Source: Oscillospiraceae bacterium
GTDB taxonomy: Bacteria; Bacillota_A; Clostridia; Oscillospirales; Oscillospiraceae
DNA: 53,188 nucleotides
Assembly (NCBI GenBank): GCA_017470325.1
Contig: JAFUES010000036.1
Span: 1 to 53,188, forward strand
Reading direction: 5' to 3'
Shown here: positions 44,613-53,188 of the stretch, in pieces
How positions within the stretch are numbered: the stretch's first letter is position 1
How the letters are laid out: every line of letters starts with the position of its first letter
Program-made: the position numbers and the translations under genes
The notes under the pieces: generated by a model
What the model was told of the DNA's origin: nothing
The model's input: the letters and a program-made list of their open reading frames with translations, nothing else
The model's database searches: none

Positions 44613-45194
44613 CTATTTGACCGGGCCAAGCTCCGTCAGCGGCCAAACCCGCAGCAGGAGCCTGCCAACGACCATATCGTTACTGACACAGCCGACCGCT
44701 GTATTGCGGCTGTCTATGCTGGTGGCCCGATGGTCGCCCATCACAAAGCACTTGCCTTCCGGAACTTGGTAAGGAAGGGAGATGTCACAGTCGCCGAGAG
44801 CTTTATCGCTGACATATGGCTCATACAGCAGCTGCCCGTTGACATATACATTGCCGCTTTCATCGATATCGACCCAATCGCCGGATGTCGCGATGACTCG
44901 TTTGATCAGAATACTGTTGTTGAAATAAAAGCCGATCACATCGCCTGTCTTGTACTTTGAGTCGTTGAGTGTGACCACGATGTCGCCATCGTCCAGCGTG
45001 TTCGACATGGAGACACCGCTGATCTGCAATACCGGCATCAACAAAACCGCAATAATGACCGCCACCGCGGCCACGACCAACAAAGAAAAGATCGTGCTGC
45101 GGAGGACCCGGCCGAAATTGCTCTTATATCGTTCTTTTTTCAGTTCTTCTTCCAGCAATTCAATGGAAGGTATTGAAACCTGTTGCTCTTCCAT
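44613..45194 (-). CDS. lepB: Signal peptidase I (bacterial S26A type)
   Basis: A 193-residue type I signal peptidase. An N-terminal acidic cytoplasmic stretch precedes one membrane helix (about 35-57). Catalytic Ser62 lies in ISGVSMSNTL and Lys98 in ILIKRVIATSGD. The conserved C-terminal GDHRATSIDSR box follows. The Ser-Lys dyad makes it a conventional bacterial enzyme, distinct from the SipW-like half of the fusion protein in the same locus. It lies 50 bp upstream of the giant surface protein gene and probably processes proteins of this operon. Confidence 0.93.
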   Translation of the reverse strand: MEEQQVSIPSIELLEEELKKERYKSNFGRVLRSTIFSLLVVAAVAVIIAVLLMPVLQISGVSMSNTLDDGDIVVTLNDSKYKTGDVIGFYFNNSILIKRVIATSGDWVDIDESGNVYVNGQLLYEPYVSDKALGDCDISLPYQVPEGKCFVMGDHRATSIDSRNTAVGCVSNDMVVGRLLLRVWPLTELGPVK

Positions 45195-45270
45195 GTCTTA
45201 CCCTCTTTTGAACGATCCTACTGTTGCTATCTGCGCATGTCTGAATCTGCCGGCACAGCTGCCAACGCTC

Positions 45271-46155
45271 TTATTCGCCCTCGCTCTGCTGTCTGGCAGT
45301 GGGCGAGACGAGACTCCATACGCGCGCCCACAGCTCCTGGACTTCTGTTTCCTTCCGCTCCAAGCGGAGCTTCAACTCCCGGATCTCCGCATCCTTGGCT
45401 TCCAGCGTTCTGCAAAGCTGTTCGTTGCTGGACCGCAGATCTGTCATCGCCTGCTTCTGGTCTTGTTTCTGGCTGTTGCGCCAGGCCTGCATCTCCGTGC
45501 GGATCTCCCGCAGAGAGCCTTCCTTCTGTTCCATCTGCCGGGTCAGACGCTCCACCTGGGCCTCTTTGGCGTTCAGTTTTTCACGCAGTTCCTGTGTGGA
45601 CGCCTGAAACTCCTCGATCACATATTCCAGATCGGAGGAGCTGTCATAGCCGCCTTGCCGGGTCGTCGCCTGCAGCTGTTGGATCTGTGCGCTCAACTGC
45701 TGCCCCTGGGCCTGGGCCTGTGACAGCTTTGATTTGAGTCGCCGGATCTCGTCGTCCCTATCATCTAATTGCCGTCTGAGCCTGCGCTCGCTTTCCGAAT
45801 CAGCCTGGGGTGCAGGCGTATAGACCGGCTGCCTGCGCAGCGCGGTCTTCAATTCTTCGTCCTTCGCATCCAGATGTCCCCTCAGCTTTTCCAGCTGCGT
45901 ATCTTTTTCCGAAAGCTGGACCTTCATCTGATCTCGCTGAACGTCCTTCTCATTGAGTCGGCTCTTGAGTTTTTCCAGCTGAGCGTCCTTCTCGTTGAGC
46001 TTATCCTTTAAACGCTCGTTGCCTTCCATCGCGGCGGCAAGCTCTTTATTCAATTCTTCGATCTCCGCTTTTTGTCTGGCAACCTCACGGCTCTGCGCCA
46101 GCAGCAGGCGGAGAAGATCTTCCCGTTTCAGCTTATGTAATTCTTTCTCTGTCAT
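45271..46155 (-). CDS. Cytoplasmic coiled-coil protein at the head of the surface locus
   Basis: A 294-residue, highly charged protein predicted to be almost entirely coiled coil. Residues about 25-105 show a heptad pattern with repeated LNEKDAQLEKLKSRL-type units (LNEKD, LSEKD, LDAKD). A Pro-containing break follows at about 110-117 (VYTPAPQAD), then a second coil to residue 285. There is no signal peptide or membrane segment. Its N-terminus MTEKELHKLKREDLLRLLL recurs in proteins of clostridial surface loci, as I recall. A scaffold role at the membrane is conceivable; function unknown. Confidence 0.75.
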   Translation of the reverse strand: MTEKELHKLKREDLLRLLLAQSREVARQKAEIEELNKELAAAMEGNERLKDKLNEKDAQLEKLKSRLNEKDVQRDQMKVQLSEKDTQLEKLRGHLDAKDEELKTALRRQPVYTPAPQADSESERRLRRQLDDRDDEIRRLKSKLSQAQAQGQQLSAQIQQLQATTRQGGYDSSSDLEYVIEEFQASTQELREKLNAKEAQVERLTRQMEQKEGSLREIRTEMQAWRNSQKQDQKQAMTDLRSSNEQLCRTLEAKDAEIRELKLRLERKETEVQELWARVWSLVSPTARQQSEGE

Positions 46156-46579
46156 GAAGGTCGCCCCCGCAGTTGTGTTTATCGTTCCCTTTTATGCACA
46201 ATCATGCGTAAAATAAATATACTTTATCAGTTTATTTTACTGCAAAGTGTACTCATTTTCAATGATGTGTGATAAAAAACATCATACAACTTTTTGAACC
46301 ATTTTGCTCAGCCGCTAATCGTGGCATGATACTATATTATAATATCATGGTTACAAAAAGATTACAATATATTTCTGAAAAAATTGCAGGAAAATGATAG
46401 CATATTCAGGATCGATGGCAACTGTATTTTTTTGATTATACACTGCATACCATCAACAAAAGAGTCAACTCCACAAAGAAAAAGCGGCAGCACGACAAGA
46501 ACAGTGCCCGTGCTGTGGGCGCCTTGCCATTTTTCCGCCTCTGTGCTAAGATGATGCCACACAAAAAAGGAGCAGGCCC
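46156..46579. promoter_or_regulatory. AT-rich divergent control region with inverted repeats
   Basis: No gene is seen in these 424 bp. For the minus-strand surface operon TTGCAG (46240-46245), 18 nt, TATATT (46216-46221) is a plausible promoter. Upstream of it are two inverted repeats: ATGATGT/ACATCAT (46262-46268 and 46279-46285) and ATGATA/TATCAT (about 46326-46348). They are candidate regulator sites. For the plus-strand Nudix gene TTGCCA (46524-46529), 17 nt, TAAGAT (46547-46552) is a good promoter. Confidence 0.5.
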
Positions 46580-47047
46580 ATGAGAAATACCACACTGTGT
46601 TACCTGGAACGGGGCGACAGATACCTGATGCTCCATCGGGTCAAAAAGACCATAGATGAGAATAAGGATAAATGGATCGGCGTAGGCGGTAAGTTTGAAG
46701 AGGGCGAAAGCCCGGAGGACTGCCTGCTGCGAGAGGTCCGGGAGGAGACCGGACTGACGCTGCACAGCTGGCGTTATCGGGGAATTGTCACCTTCGTCTC
46801 CGACGAATGGGGTACGGAATATATGCATCTGTTCACTTCCGACGATTTCAGCGGCGAAATTGTTTCCTGTGAGGAAGGCGAGCTGGCATGGATCGGCAAA
46901 GAGGAACTGCTGACTATGCCCATATGGGAGGGTGATAAGATCTTTCTGCGCCTGTTGCAGCAGGATGTCCCCTTCTTTTCTTTGAAGCTCTGCTATCAAG
47001 GCGACACGCTGACGCAGGCCGTTTTGAACGGTGCGTCCATCCTATAA
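46580..47047 (+). CDS. Nudix hydrolase, MutT/8-oxo-dGTP diphosphatase-like
   Basis: A 155-residue Nudix hydrolase, cleaving a nucleoside diphosphate linked to another moiety with Mg2+. The Nudix box is complete: GKFEEGESPEDCLLREVREE followed by TGL. The N-terminal TTLCYLERGDRYLMLHRVKK and the WIGVGGK segment match the 8-oxo-dGTP diphosphatase subgroup, so a role in nucleotide-pool cleaning is likely, but substrate is inferred. AAAGGAGCAGG precedes the ATG. It has its own promoter and is ended by the large hairpin at 47055-47102. Confidence 0.92.
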   Translation: MRNTTLCYLERGDRYLMLHRVKKTIDENKDKWIGVGGKFEEGESPEDCLLREVREETGLTLHSWRYRGIVTFVSDEWGTEYMHLFTSDDFSGEIVSCEEGELAWIGKEELLTMPIWEGDKIFLRLLQQDVPFFSLKLCYQGDTLTQAVLNGASIL

Positions 47048-47054
47048 CAGCCGA

Positions 47055-47102
47055 AACGAAACAGGACCCTCTTTGCATTGGCAAAGAGGGTCCTGTTTCG
47101 TT
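47055..47102. terminator. Perfect 22-bp stem between the Nudix gene and copA
   Basis: AACGAAACAGGACCCTCTTTGC, loop ATTG, and its exact complement. The T tracts are poor on both sides, but the place between convergent genes and the stem strength fit a bidirectional terminator. Confidence 0.8.
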
Positions 47103-47112
47103 GGGGCGATGC

Positions 47113-47316
47113 TTATTCCACGCCGAGGACCTTGTAGTCCTGGGCCTCCACCGCGGCCTTCATGGTCTCGAAGTCCACGCTGCCGGTGACCACGGCCGTG
47201 CCGGCCTCATGGCTGACCGCCGCGCTCTCCACGCCATCCAGTGCCTCCAGCGCCTTCTTGACGCGGGCCTCACAGTGGGGGCACATCATGCCCTCGATCT
47301 TCAAAGTCTGTACCAT
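47113..47316 (-). CDS. CopZ-like copper chaperone, internal start within copA
   Basis: The last 67 codons of the copA frame encode a complete heavy-metal-associated domain ([49 protein letters not shown]) with the copper-binding MxCxxC. Its first ATG, at 47316, is preceded by AAGAGGAGGAAACAAAA, a strong Shine-Dalgarno at eight-nt spacing. It could therefore be made as a free CopZ chaperone as well as a tail on CopA. Dual expression is an inference; the sequence shows only the domain and the ribosome binding site. Confidence 0.6.
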   Translation of the reverse strand: MVQTLKIEGMMCPHCEARVKKALEALDGVESAAVSHEAGTAVVTGSVDFETMKAAVEAQDYKVLGVE

Positions 47317-49650
47317 TTTTGTTTCCTCCTCTTGATTGTTGTGATCGGATTCTATTTGCGGCAGGATCGGTTCCTGGGATCTCTGTTTCAGCGGCTTGTC
47401 ATGGCTGGCGTCACGGATATTCAGCAGATTCAGCCGCAGGGCATTCGTCACCACGCAGAAGCTGGACAGGCTCATAGCCGCGGCTCCCAGCATGGGGTTC
47501 AGGGTCAGCCCAGCCCACACAAAGGCTCCGGCTGCCACGGGGATGCAGATGGCATTGTAGAAGAAGGCCCAGAACAGGTTCTGGTGGATGTTCCGCAAGG
47601 TCCCCCGGCTCAGGCGGATAGCCGCCGCCACATCCAGAAGGCTGCCGTGCATCAGCACCACGTCCGCCGCATCCACTGCGATATCCGCACCGGCACCGAT
47701 GGCGACGCCGATGTCCGCGCGGGTGAGCGCCGGGGCGTCATTGATGCCGTCACCCACCATGGCAACCTTACCGCTTTCCGCCAGGCGCCGGATGGTGTTC
47801 TCTTTGCCATCGGGCAAGACCCCGGCGATCACCTCATCCACGCCGGCCTGACGGCCGATGGCCTCTGCCGTGCGCTGATTGTCACCGGTTAACATAACAA
47901 CATGAATGCCCATATTCTTCAGTTCCTGAACTGCCTGGGCGCTGTCCGCCTTGATCACATCCGCCACGGCGATGATCCCCAGCAGGCGCTCACCCCAGGC
48001 GAAGAACAGCGGCGTCTTGCCCTCTCCGGCCAGGCTTTCCGCCCGGTCGATCAGTGCAGTGGGTAGCGACAGTCGGCTTTCCAGGAAACGGCGGCTGCCG
48101 CCGCAGAGGGGCTTTCCGTCCAGACTGGCGATCAGGCCGTTGCCGGGCAGGGCCTGAAAATCCTCCACCGGGCGCAAGGCTGTCCCCTTTTCCGCCGCAT
48201 GCTCCAGGACCGCACCCGCCAGCGGGTGCTCGCTCTTGCTCTCCAAAGCCGCGGCCAGAGCCAACAGCTCATCCGCGCTGACGCCCTCCGCAGGCAGGAT
48301 ATCCGTCACCTTGGGCGTACCCGCGGTGATCGTGCCTGTCTTATCCAGGGCGACCACCTGGACCCGTCCGGTCTCTTCCAGGGAGGCCGCCGTCTTGAAC
48401 AGGATCCCCTGGCGTGCGCCCACGCCGTTGCCCACCATGATGGCCACCGGCGTGGCCAGGCCCAGGGCGCAGGGGCAGCTGATGACCAGGACCGAGATGC
48501 CCCGGGCCAGCGCGAATCCCACGCTCCTGCCCGCGAGGAGCCAGATAGCCGTCGTGATCAGCGCGATGGTGATGACCACCGGCACGAACACGCCGGACAC
48601 CTTATCCGCCACCTTGGCGATGGGCGCCTTGGTAGCTGCGGCGTCGCTGACCATGCGGATGATCTGGCTAAGGGTGGTGTCCTCTCCCACGCGGGTGGCC
48701 TCACAGCGGATGAAGCCCACCTGGTTGACCGTGGCCGCAGAGACCATATCTCCGGCAGCCTTGTCCACCGGGATGCTCTCACCGGTCAAAGCCGACTCAT
48801 CCACCGCGCTGCTGCCCTCCAGGACGATCCCGTCCACGGGGATGTTCTCACCGGGGCGCACCACAAAGATATCGCCCTTCTTCACCTGCTCGATGGGCAC
48901 TGTGCGCTCCTGCCCGTCCACTACCAGCGTGGCAGTCTTGGGCGCGATCTTCATCAGACCCTTCAGCGCATCCGTGGTTTTGCCCTTGGACCGGGCTTCC
49001 AGCATCTTGCCCACGGTGATCAAGGTCAGGATCGTGGCTGCGGACTCAAAATAAAACTCGTCCATCCAGGGCATGGCCGCTTCACTGCCGCCGCTGACCT
49101 GGGCCCCCGTCATGGCAAACAGCGCATACGTGCTGTAAGCAAAGGCCGCAGCAGCGCCCATGGCCACCAGGGTATCCATATTGGGCGCCTTGTGCAGCAG
49201 CCCCTTAAAGCCGCTGATGAAAAACTTCTGGTTGATGACCATGACGATGACCGCCAGCAGCAGCTGGGTCAGTCCCATGGCCACATGGTTGCCGTCCATG
49301 AACCTGGGCAGGGGCCAGCCCCACAGCATATGGCCCATGGAGAAATACATCAGCACCAGCAAAAAGCCCAGGGACGCGATCAGCCGCCGTTTGAGGACCG
49401 GGGTCTCCCGATCCACCAGGGCGTCTTCGTCCTGGGAGGCGGTCTTCTCTCCGCCCTTGACACTGGCACCATAGCCCGCGTCCTCTACCGCCTTGATGAT
49501 GGCACGCTCATCCGCCGTACCCTCCACACCCATGGAGTTGGTCAGCAGACTGACGGAGCAGGCGCTCACACCCGGCACCGCCGATACCGCCTTTTCCACT
49601 CGAGCCGAGCAGGCCGCGCAGCTCATGCCCGTCACATTATATTGTGTCAT
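47113..49650 (-). CDS. copA: Copper-exporting P1B-type ATPase with C-terminal metal-binding domain
   Basis: An 845-residue Cu(I) exporter. The N-terminal heavy-metal domain has GMSCAAC. Eight membrane helices surround the phosphatase motif TGES, the Cu-binding SCPCALG in helix 6, the phosphorylation site DKTGTIT, the nucleotide-binding SEHPLA histidine, and [10 protein letters not shown]. Helices 7-8 end near [13 protein letters not shown], the expected end of CopA. A roughly 45-residue linker then carries the frame into a second heavy-metal domain with GMMCPHC, an unusual C-terminal extension. The ATG at 49650 is chosen; a GTG at 49656 (AGAGGA six nt upstream) is also possible. It follows csoR by about 35 bp and is presumably under CsoR control. 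Confidence 0.96.
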   Translation of the reverse strand: MTQYNVTGMSCAACSARVEKAVSAVPGVSACSVSLLTNSMGVEGTADERAIIKAVEDAGYGASVKGGEKTASQDEDALVDRETPVLKRRLIASLGFLLVLMYFSMGHMLWGWPLPRFMDGNHVAMGLTQLLLAVIVMVINQKFFISGFKGLLHKAPNMDTLVAMGAAAAFAYSTYALFAMTGAQVSGGSEAAMPWMDEFYFESAATILTLITVGKMLEARSKGKTTDALKGLMKIAPKTATLVVDGQERTVPIEQVKKGDIFVVRPGENIPVDGIVLEGSSAVDESALTGESIPVDKAAGDMVSAATVNQVGFIRCEATRVGEDTTLSQIIRMVSDAAATKAPIAKVADKVSGVFVPVVITIALITTAIWLLAGRSVGFALARGISVLVISCPCALGLATPVAIMVGNGVGARQGILFKTAASLEETGRVQVVALDKTGTITAGTPKVTDILPAEGVSADELLALAAALESKSEHPLAGAVLEHAAEKGTALRPVEDFQALPGNGLIASLDGKPLCGGSRRFLESRLSLPTALIDRAESLAGEGKTPLFFAWGERLLGIIAVADVIKADSAQAVQELKNMGIHVVMLTGDNQRTAEAIGRQAGVDEVIAGVLPDGKENTIRRLAESGKVAMVGDGINDAPALTRADIGVAIGAGADIAVDAADVVLMHGSLLDVAAAIRLSRGTLRNIHQNLFWAFFYNAICIPVAAGAFVWAGLTLNPMLGAAAMSLSSFCVVTNALRLNLLNIRDASHDKPLKQRSQEPILPQIESDHNNQEEETKMVQTLKIEGMMCPHCEARVKKALEALDGVESAAVSHEAGTAVVTGSVDFETMKAAVEAQDYKVLGVE

Positions 49651-49683
49651 ATTCACACACTTCCTCTATGGGCTATTTTGCCC

Positions 49684-50013
49684 CTATTTCATCATCTTTT
49701 GCAGGGTCGCAAGCAGCTCGTCGATGACCTCGTCATTTCCGGAGCGCACATCATTCACCACGCAGGAACGAATATGGCTGGACAGCAGTTCCCGGCTGAA
49801 GGCGTTCAGCGCCGCATTGGCCGCCGCCGCCTGGACCAGAATATCCGGGCAGTAGGCACTGCGTTCCAGCATCCCGCGGATCCCACGGATCTGTCCCTCA
49901 ATCCGGTTGAGCCGGTTCATCAGGCGTTTGTACTCTTCCGGCTCCCGCTCCTTGGTCTTATGACAGTTACACTGCTCCTCCGTTTGGGGCTTATCGCAGC
50001 AATGGTCCGACAT
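49684..50013 (-). CDS. csoR: Copper-sensing transcriptional repressor CsoR
   Basis: A 109-residue CsoR/RcnR-family repressor, an all-helical tetramer that releases DNA when it binds Cu(I). The core is typical: YKRLMNRLNRIEGQIRGIRG, then the metal ligands Cys in SAYCPDILVQ and the His-x3-Cys of SSHIRSCV. An N-terminal Cys/His-rich tail (MSDHCCDK, EEQCNCHK) is longer than usual and could bind extra metal. GGAGGG lies six nt before the ATG at 50013. The operator inside its own promoter shows autoregulation, with copA downstream in the same transcript. Confidence 0.95.
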   Translation of the reverse strand: MSDHCCDKPQTEEQCNCHKTKEREPEEYKRLMNRLNRIEGQIRGIRGMLERSAYCPDILVQAAAANAALNAFSRELLSSHIRSCVVNDVRSGNDEVIDELLATLQKMMK

Positions 50014-50036
50014 ATTCATCCCTCCATTCGTCCCGC

Positions 50037-50065
50037 ATTATATACCCCTTGGGGGTATCTGTCAA
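50037..50065 (-). promoter_or_regulatory. csoR-copA promoter with CsoR operator in the spacer
   Basis: On the minus strand a consensus promoter TTGACA (50060-50065), 17 nt, TATAAT (50037-50042). The spacer is almost wholly the inverted repeat ATACCCC-TTG-GGGGTAT (50042-50058), a typical CsoR operator. Bound CsoR would cover both boxes. Confidence 0.93.
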
Positions 50066-50071
50066 CTATAA

Positions 50072-50106
50072 AAACAGAGAGGCAAAGCTACCTCTCTGTT
50101 TTTTGC
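50072..50106. terminator. Bidirectional terminator upstream of csoR
   Basis: AAAAACAGAGAGG, 8-nt loop, CCTCTCTGTTTTTT. It ends the 945-residue surface protein gene and insulates the csoR promoter. Confidence 0.9.
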
Positions 50107-50111
50107 TTGTG

Positions 50112-52949
50112 TTATTTCCGTCTGCGCTTGCGCAGCAGGATCACCGCCGGAACCAGAACGCCGCAGAGCGCCAGCCCTGTGACCGCGCCCCAGAGGGCGG
50201 CATTTCGGTTGTCACCGGTTTTGGGCCGGGTGGAATAGCCGTTGACGAAGATGCAGCTGGCGACAGATCTGCTGTTCTTGGTCGTCGTGCGGACCCCGAA
50301 CAGGTCATTGCCCTCCTGCCGAACCTCATAGGTAACGGTATATACGCTGTCATCATAGGTATAGCCGCTGGCCTTATCATTGACCTCCCGAACCTGATAT
50401 ATATAGGTACCGGGCATGGTAAAGGTGATCAGGCCGAATTCTGTCTCCCCGGGTCCTTTCAGGCTGATGGTCTTCTTCTGGTCCTTCGAGCCGGAAGGCA
50501 TGGGCAGGTTCCCCTTCAGCTCGCCGACGCTGGTGCTGACCGCCGTCAGGGTAAACCGGAAGGTCTCATCCTTGGGCGGCGTCCTGCCTACCAGCAGCTT
50601 CTTTACCGGCAGATTATCCGTCGCGTAGCGGATCGCCGCCGGTGTGGGTGCCGGTGTAGGTGTAGGTGTAGGCGTCGGCGTAGGTGTGGGTGTGGGTGTA
50701 GGCGTAGGCGCTGGTGTGGGGCTCGGACTGGGGCTTGGGTCGGGGCTTGGGTCCGGTGACGGACTGGGCGCCACATAGGTATTGGTAATGGTAAAGGTAG
50801 TGCCGTCCCCAGAGAGCACCGGTTCGCCGATCGTATAGGAATCGACAGTGTCATTCAGGGAAACACTGTATTCGATTGCTTGCCCTTCCGAATCTTTAAG
50901 AGACAGGTCTGTGAAGCTGCCGCTCCATTCATTCCCGGCATTGAGTGTAAGGGTCTGCGGTTCATCACCGGGGTCATCATTGATCAGCAGTGTAATGGTG
51001 ACGCTTTCGGGCCGCTTTTCAGCGGCATCGTTTTCATCCTCCCAGAGGACTTTGACATTGAGCGTTTTGGTGGTCCCGTCGGTGCCGCCGCTTTCACCGC
51101 TTCCGGTGTCACCGCCTGCGCCGCTGCCTCCTTCGCCACCGTCTCCGCCTTCGCCGCCTTCTCCTTCTCCGGCAGCTGCGGCAAACAGCGCGCCGCGCCC
51201 GACTGTTTTCACGGTTTTGACCGCAGCTGTCGGCGCAGGGGCATACAGATAGAATGCGTCACTGAAGGTCCCGGCTGCATAGAGCGCAGCGGCCTGTGCG
51301 CCGTTCCCCCCTGCCGCGTATTCATCGGAACTGAGGGCATACGCCGTATCCCCGGCGCTGTTCTTCACCTGGTAGCCGTCTGCCGCGCCGCCCACATTGA
51401 CAGCAAAGGAGCGGTAACCCGCCGGAAGCTGCAGACTGTGGCGTTCGCCGGCGTCGGCGGAAACCACCTGAATTGCCTGACCTTCCAGCTGCCCATTATC
51501 GACGAAAGTTCCCTGCAGCACGCCGATGATGGTTCCTCTGCCGGCAGACGCCGTAGACGTTCCGCCGCCGGACTTGGAGTCGACGGCAAACTTGGTGCCG
51601 TCCGCATAGGCGTACAGCTGGCTGTCCTGGATGCTGATTTCCGCCCGGGCCTGGGGGTGGGCGCCATATTCGCCCGCGGGGTCGTCGGCGCCGGAGCCGA
51701 TGGCGCAGGCTCCCCAGCCGCCGATGGCTGTGACCTTACTGTCACTGATCTGGATGACGGTCTCTGTGCTCACATAGTAAAGGTCAGATTTCGGGTCATA
51801 GGCTCCGTAATAGGCCGAGCCGATCCCGGCGCCGCCCTGCTTCAGACCGCGCTCACTGGCGCCGCCGACCGCAGTGACTTCGCCGCCGCTGATCGTTACC
51901 AGCACCTTATCCGCACCGATCCCGCCGCCGATCCCGGCTGCGCTTTCGCCGCCCTCAGCGGAGACGATACCGCCGTCAATGACGATGCCGCCGACAATAG
52001 CAGAGGGTGTCTTGCTGCCAGTGTTGCTGATCTGATGATAGCCGCTGCCAATGGCCGCCGCGCCTTCACCGCCCATAGCGGTGATCTCGCCGGAATTGAT
52101 CCGGATGTTGCCGCAGAGTGCGCTGCTGCGGCCCATGCTGCCGCCGATACCCGCGCTGCCCTTGCCGCCGACAGCCATCAGACTGCCTTTGCCATCAATG
52201 ATCACGGATGCAAGACTGCCATTCGGAGAGGCGCCTACCTCCAGCGCAGCATAATTGCCGCCGCCGGAGAGCAGATTGCTCCCATTCAGGTACAGGGAAA
52301 CGGAGCTGCCGCCGCCCAAGGCGACTGCAGGTGCATTTGCCGCGGCAATACTTACACTGTCCAAGGTCACCGAGGCACTGCCGTCGATCACGATCCGGTC
52401 TGTATCGGTCGCGCCGCTTACCGTGAGGCTTCCGCTGTGGATGTATAAAATATGATCCTTGTACTCGTATGAGCCCTCTCCGGAGACCGCAAAATCACCG
52501 GTACTGGCATCTGTTGAAGGATTCGCACCGGCAACCGAGTTCGTTCCCTTGCTTAGGTCTGTTGTGGGCTGCGGCGTCGGTTGTGGTGTCGGCTCCGGCG
52601 TAGGTGTCGGCGTTGGCTCCGGCGTCGGCTCCAGCGTTGGCTCCGGTGTCGGCTCCGGCGTTGGTTCCGGTGTCGGCTCCGGCGTCGGTTCCGGCGTCGG
52701 TTCCGGGGTCGGTTCCGGGGTTGGCTGCGGTGTCGGTTCCGGGGTCGGTTCCGGGGTCGGTTCCGGGGTTGGCTCCGGCGTTGGCTCCGGCGTTGGCTCC
52801 GGCGTTGGCTCCGCAGTCGTGGTCGGTGTCGGTTCCGGCGTCGGTGTCGGCTCATCTACCGGCTCCGCGTAGGCCAAAGAAGAGAATAGAGAGGCCGCCA
52901 GCAGCAAACACAAAAGCACTGCCAGTCCCCTCTTGAAAAACGTCTTCAT
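50112..52949 (-). CDS. Surface protein with Pro-Thr-Glu repeats, beta-helix, Cna-B-like and Spy0128-like domains
   Basis: 945 residues. Signal peptide ([20 protein letters not shown]), then residues about 30-140 of PEPT repeats (a 12-bp unit in the DNA). Residues about 150-470 are a glycine-rich parallel beta-helix with recurring GGxGxAxIGxG turns ([39 protein letters not shown]). A Cna-B-like domain ([20 protein letters not shown]) and a PTPTPTP linker follow. Next is a Spy0128/FctA-like pilin domain ([31 protein letters not shown]). It ends in RPKTG (908-912), a hydrophobic helix and RKRRRK, a probable sortase signal. GGAGGG precedes the ATG. Confidence 0.88.
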   Translation of the reverse strand: MKTFFKRGLAVLLCLLLAASLFSSLAYAEPVDEPTPTPEPTPTTTAEPTPEPTPEPTPEPTPEPTPEPTPEPTPQPTPEPTPEPTPEPTPEPTPEPTPEPTPEPTLEPTPEPTPTPTPEPTPQPTPQPTTDLSKGTNSVAGANPSTDASTGDFAVSGEGSYEYKDHILYIHSGSLTVSGATDTDRIVIDGSASVTLDSVSIAAANAPAVALGGGSSVSLYLNGSNLLSGGGNYAALEVGASPNGSLASVIIDGKGSLMAVGGKGSAGIGGSMGRSSALCGNIRINSGEITAMGGEGAAAIGSGYHQISNTGSKTPSAIVGGIVIDGGIVSAEGGESAAGIGGGIGADKVLVTISGGEVTAVGGASERGLKQGGAGIGSAYYGAYDPKSDLYYVSTETVIQISDSKVTAIGGWGACAIGSGADDPAGEYGAHPQARAEISIQDSQLYAYADGTKFAVDSKSGGGTSTASAGRGTIIGVLQGTFVDNGQLEGQAIQVVSADAGERHSLQLPAGYRSFAVNVGGAADGYQVKNSAGDTAYALSSDEYAAGGNGAQAAALYAAGTFSDAFYLYAPAPTAAVKTVKTVGRGALFAAAAGEGEGGEGGDGGEGGSGAGGDTGSGESGGTDGTTKTLNVKVLWEDENDAAEKRPESVTITLLINDDPGDEPQTLTLNAGNEWSGSFTDLSLKDSEGQAIEYSVSLNDTVDSYTIGEPVLSGDGTTFTITNTYVAPSPSPDPSPDPSPSPSPTPAPTPTPTPTPTPTPTPTPTPAPTPAAIRYATDNLPVKKLLVGRTPPKDETFRFTLTAVSTSVGELKGNLPMPSGSKDQKKTISLKGPGETEFGLITFTMPGTYIYQVREVNDKASGYTYDDSVYTVTYEVRQEGNDLFGVRTTTKNSRSVASCIFVNGYSTRPKTGDNRNAALWGAVTGLALCGVLVPAVILLRKRRRK
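52570..52850 (-). repeat. 12-bp tandem repeat coding for PEPT
   Basis: About twenty imperfect copies of a 12-bp unit (plus strand ggttccggggtc, ggctccggcgtt and variants) encode the Pro-Glu-Pro-Thr stretch. A second, shorter six-bp-type repeat coding for Pro-Thr lies at about 50640-50720. The unit keeps the frame, so copy-number change would alter length rather than switch the gene off. Confidence 0.85.
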
Positions 52950-53014
52950 AGTTTCCCTCCCCGCCTATATCTTGTGGTAAAAAGCGAGTACTCCTCGCAA
53001 TATAAGCTACATGC

Positions 53015-53043
53015 AGAATAGTACAAATCGGTGGGAAAGTCAA
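53015..53043 (-). promoter_or_regulatory. Promoter of the 945-residue surface protein gene
   Basis: Minus strand TTGACT (53038-53043), 17-nt spacer, TATTCT (53015-53020), about 65 bp before the ATG. The -35 box lies about 9 bp from the group II intron end. Confidence 0.7.
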
Positions 53044-53051
53044 TCCCCATA

Positions 53052-53188
53052 ATAGGGTAGAAAGGGGTTAAGGCCCCTCCCTCCCGTTGCACCGTACGTA
53101 CCGGTCAGGTATACGGCGCTACATCAAAGCAGAAATTCAAGTACAACTTGCGAGATAGTACGCCAAGGGATCGACCAAGCCGGGTCGA
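53052..53188 (-). mobile_element. 3' end of a group II intron (domains V and VI), runs off the window
   Basis: On the minus strand 53089-53119 folds as domain V: GCGCCGTA pairs with TACGGTGC around an ACC/GGU upper stem, with the typical ACG bulge before TACGG. Downstream, GGGAGGGAGGGGCCTTAACCCC and CTACCCTAT (down to 53052) match domain VI with its bulged A and a terminal AT. The pattern resembles bacterial class C introns. The reverse transcriptase would lie beyond the window. Confidence 0.8.

Noticed and set aside
47281..47345. Frameshift splitting copA from copZ
   Set aside because: The reading frame is open without a break from copA through the second metal-binding domain. The internal start is an additional possibility and needs no frameshift.
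52570..52850. Possible CRISPR array
   Set aside because: The units are contiguous 12-bp coding repeats without unique spacers, and no cas genes lie nearby.
52459..52872. Plus-strand [11 protein letters not shown] repeat frame
   Set aside because: It is the reverse complement of the PEPT-coding repeat, with no ribosome binding site or domain.

Overview
The window reads as chromosome of a moderately GC-rich, low-GC-phylum (Firmicutes) anaerobe, most likely a gut clostridium of the Oscillospiraceae type. This is inferred from IreB, a T-box leader in front of pheST, CIRCE-controlled groESL, CsoR-controlled copper export, a CoA-transferase of the butyrate/4-hydroxybutyrate family and a Gram-positive sortase/pilus locus. 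No rRNA, tRNA or CRISPR array was found, so the taxon is a guess from gene content.

Layout. 1-10.9 kb is housekeeping: ireB, pheT-pheS behind a T-box, a GerS/LolA-like lipoprotein with alr, a CoA-transferase with a trans-editing deacylase, and cstA with a small partner. 11.1-15.3 kb, plus strand: an rRNA methyltransferase, a diacylglycerol-kinase-like lipid kinase, and groES-groEL under an extended CIRCE operator. The last 20 bp of the groEL region recur exactly 2.1 kb downstream. Between the copies lies a foreign-looking module with one secreted beta-helix protein, as if an element had integrated at the groEL 3' end. After it come the displaced native terminator and another lipoprotein.

The centre (18.5-46.2 kb, minus strand) is a surface-organelle supercluster. 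In transcription order: a coiled-coil protein, a signal peptidase I and a 3480-residue surface protein (His/Cys repeats, CHAP-type domain, many Cna-B-type domains, LPNSG anchor). Then an LPSTG backbone pilin, a class C sortase, an accessory pilin-like protein, two secreted proteins with SipW-type signal peptides, two membrane-tethered surface proteins, and one polypeptide that fuses a SipW-like signal peptidase to a class B sortase. Without an obvious terminator this runs on into a transglutaminase-like lipoprotein, PilC, four small pilin-like membrane proteins and PilT (no PilB or prepilin peptidase seen). It ends with a BTAD-type regulator carrying a degenerate GGDEF-like tail, a small unknown protein and an HPt protein. 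The tight spacing suggests that sortase assembly, SipW secretion and a retraction-ATPase machine are co-expressed. This is the best candidate for an undescribed system.

The right end (46.6-53.2 kb) has a Nudix hydrolase, then csoR and copA. The copA reading frame ends in an in-frame CopZ-like domain preceded by its own ribosome binding site. Last is a 945-residue Pro-Thr-repeat surface protein with a Spy0128-like domain and an RPKTG tail. Its promoter lies next to the 3' end of a group II intron that runs off the window.

Starts were moved from the longest frame to internal ATGs where a Shine-Dalgarno sequence decided it. All functional calls rest on reading the translated sequence; no search was run.
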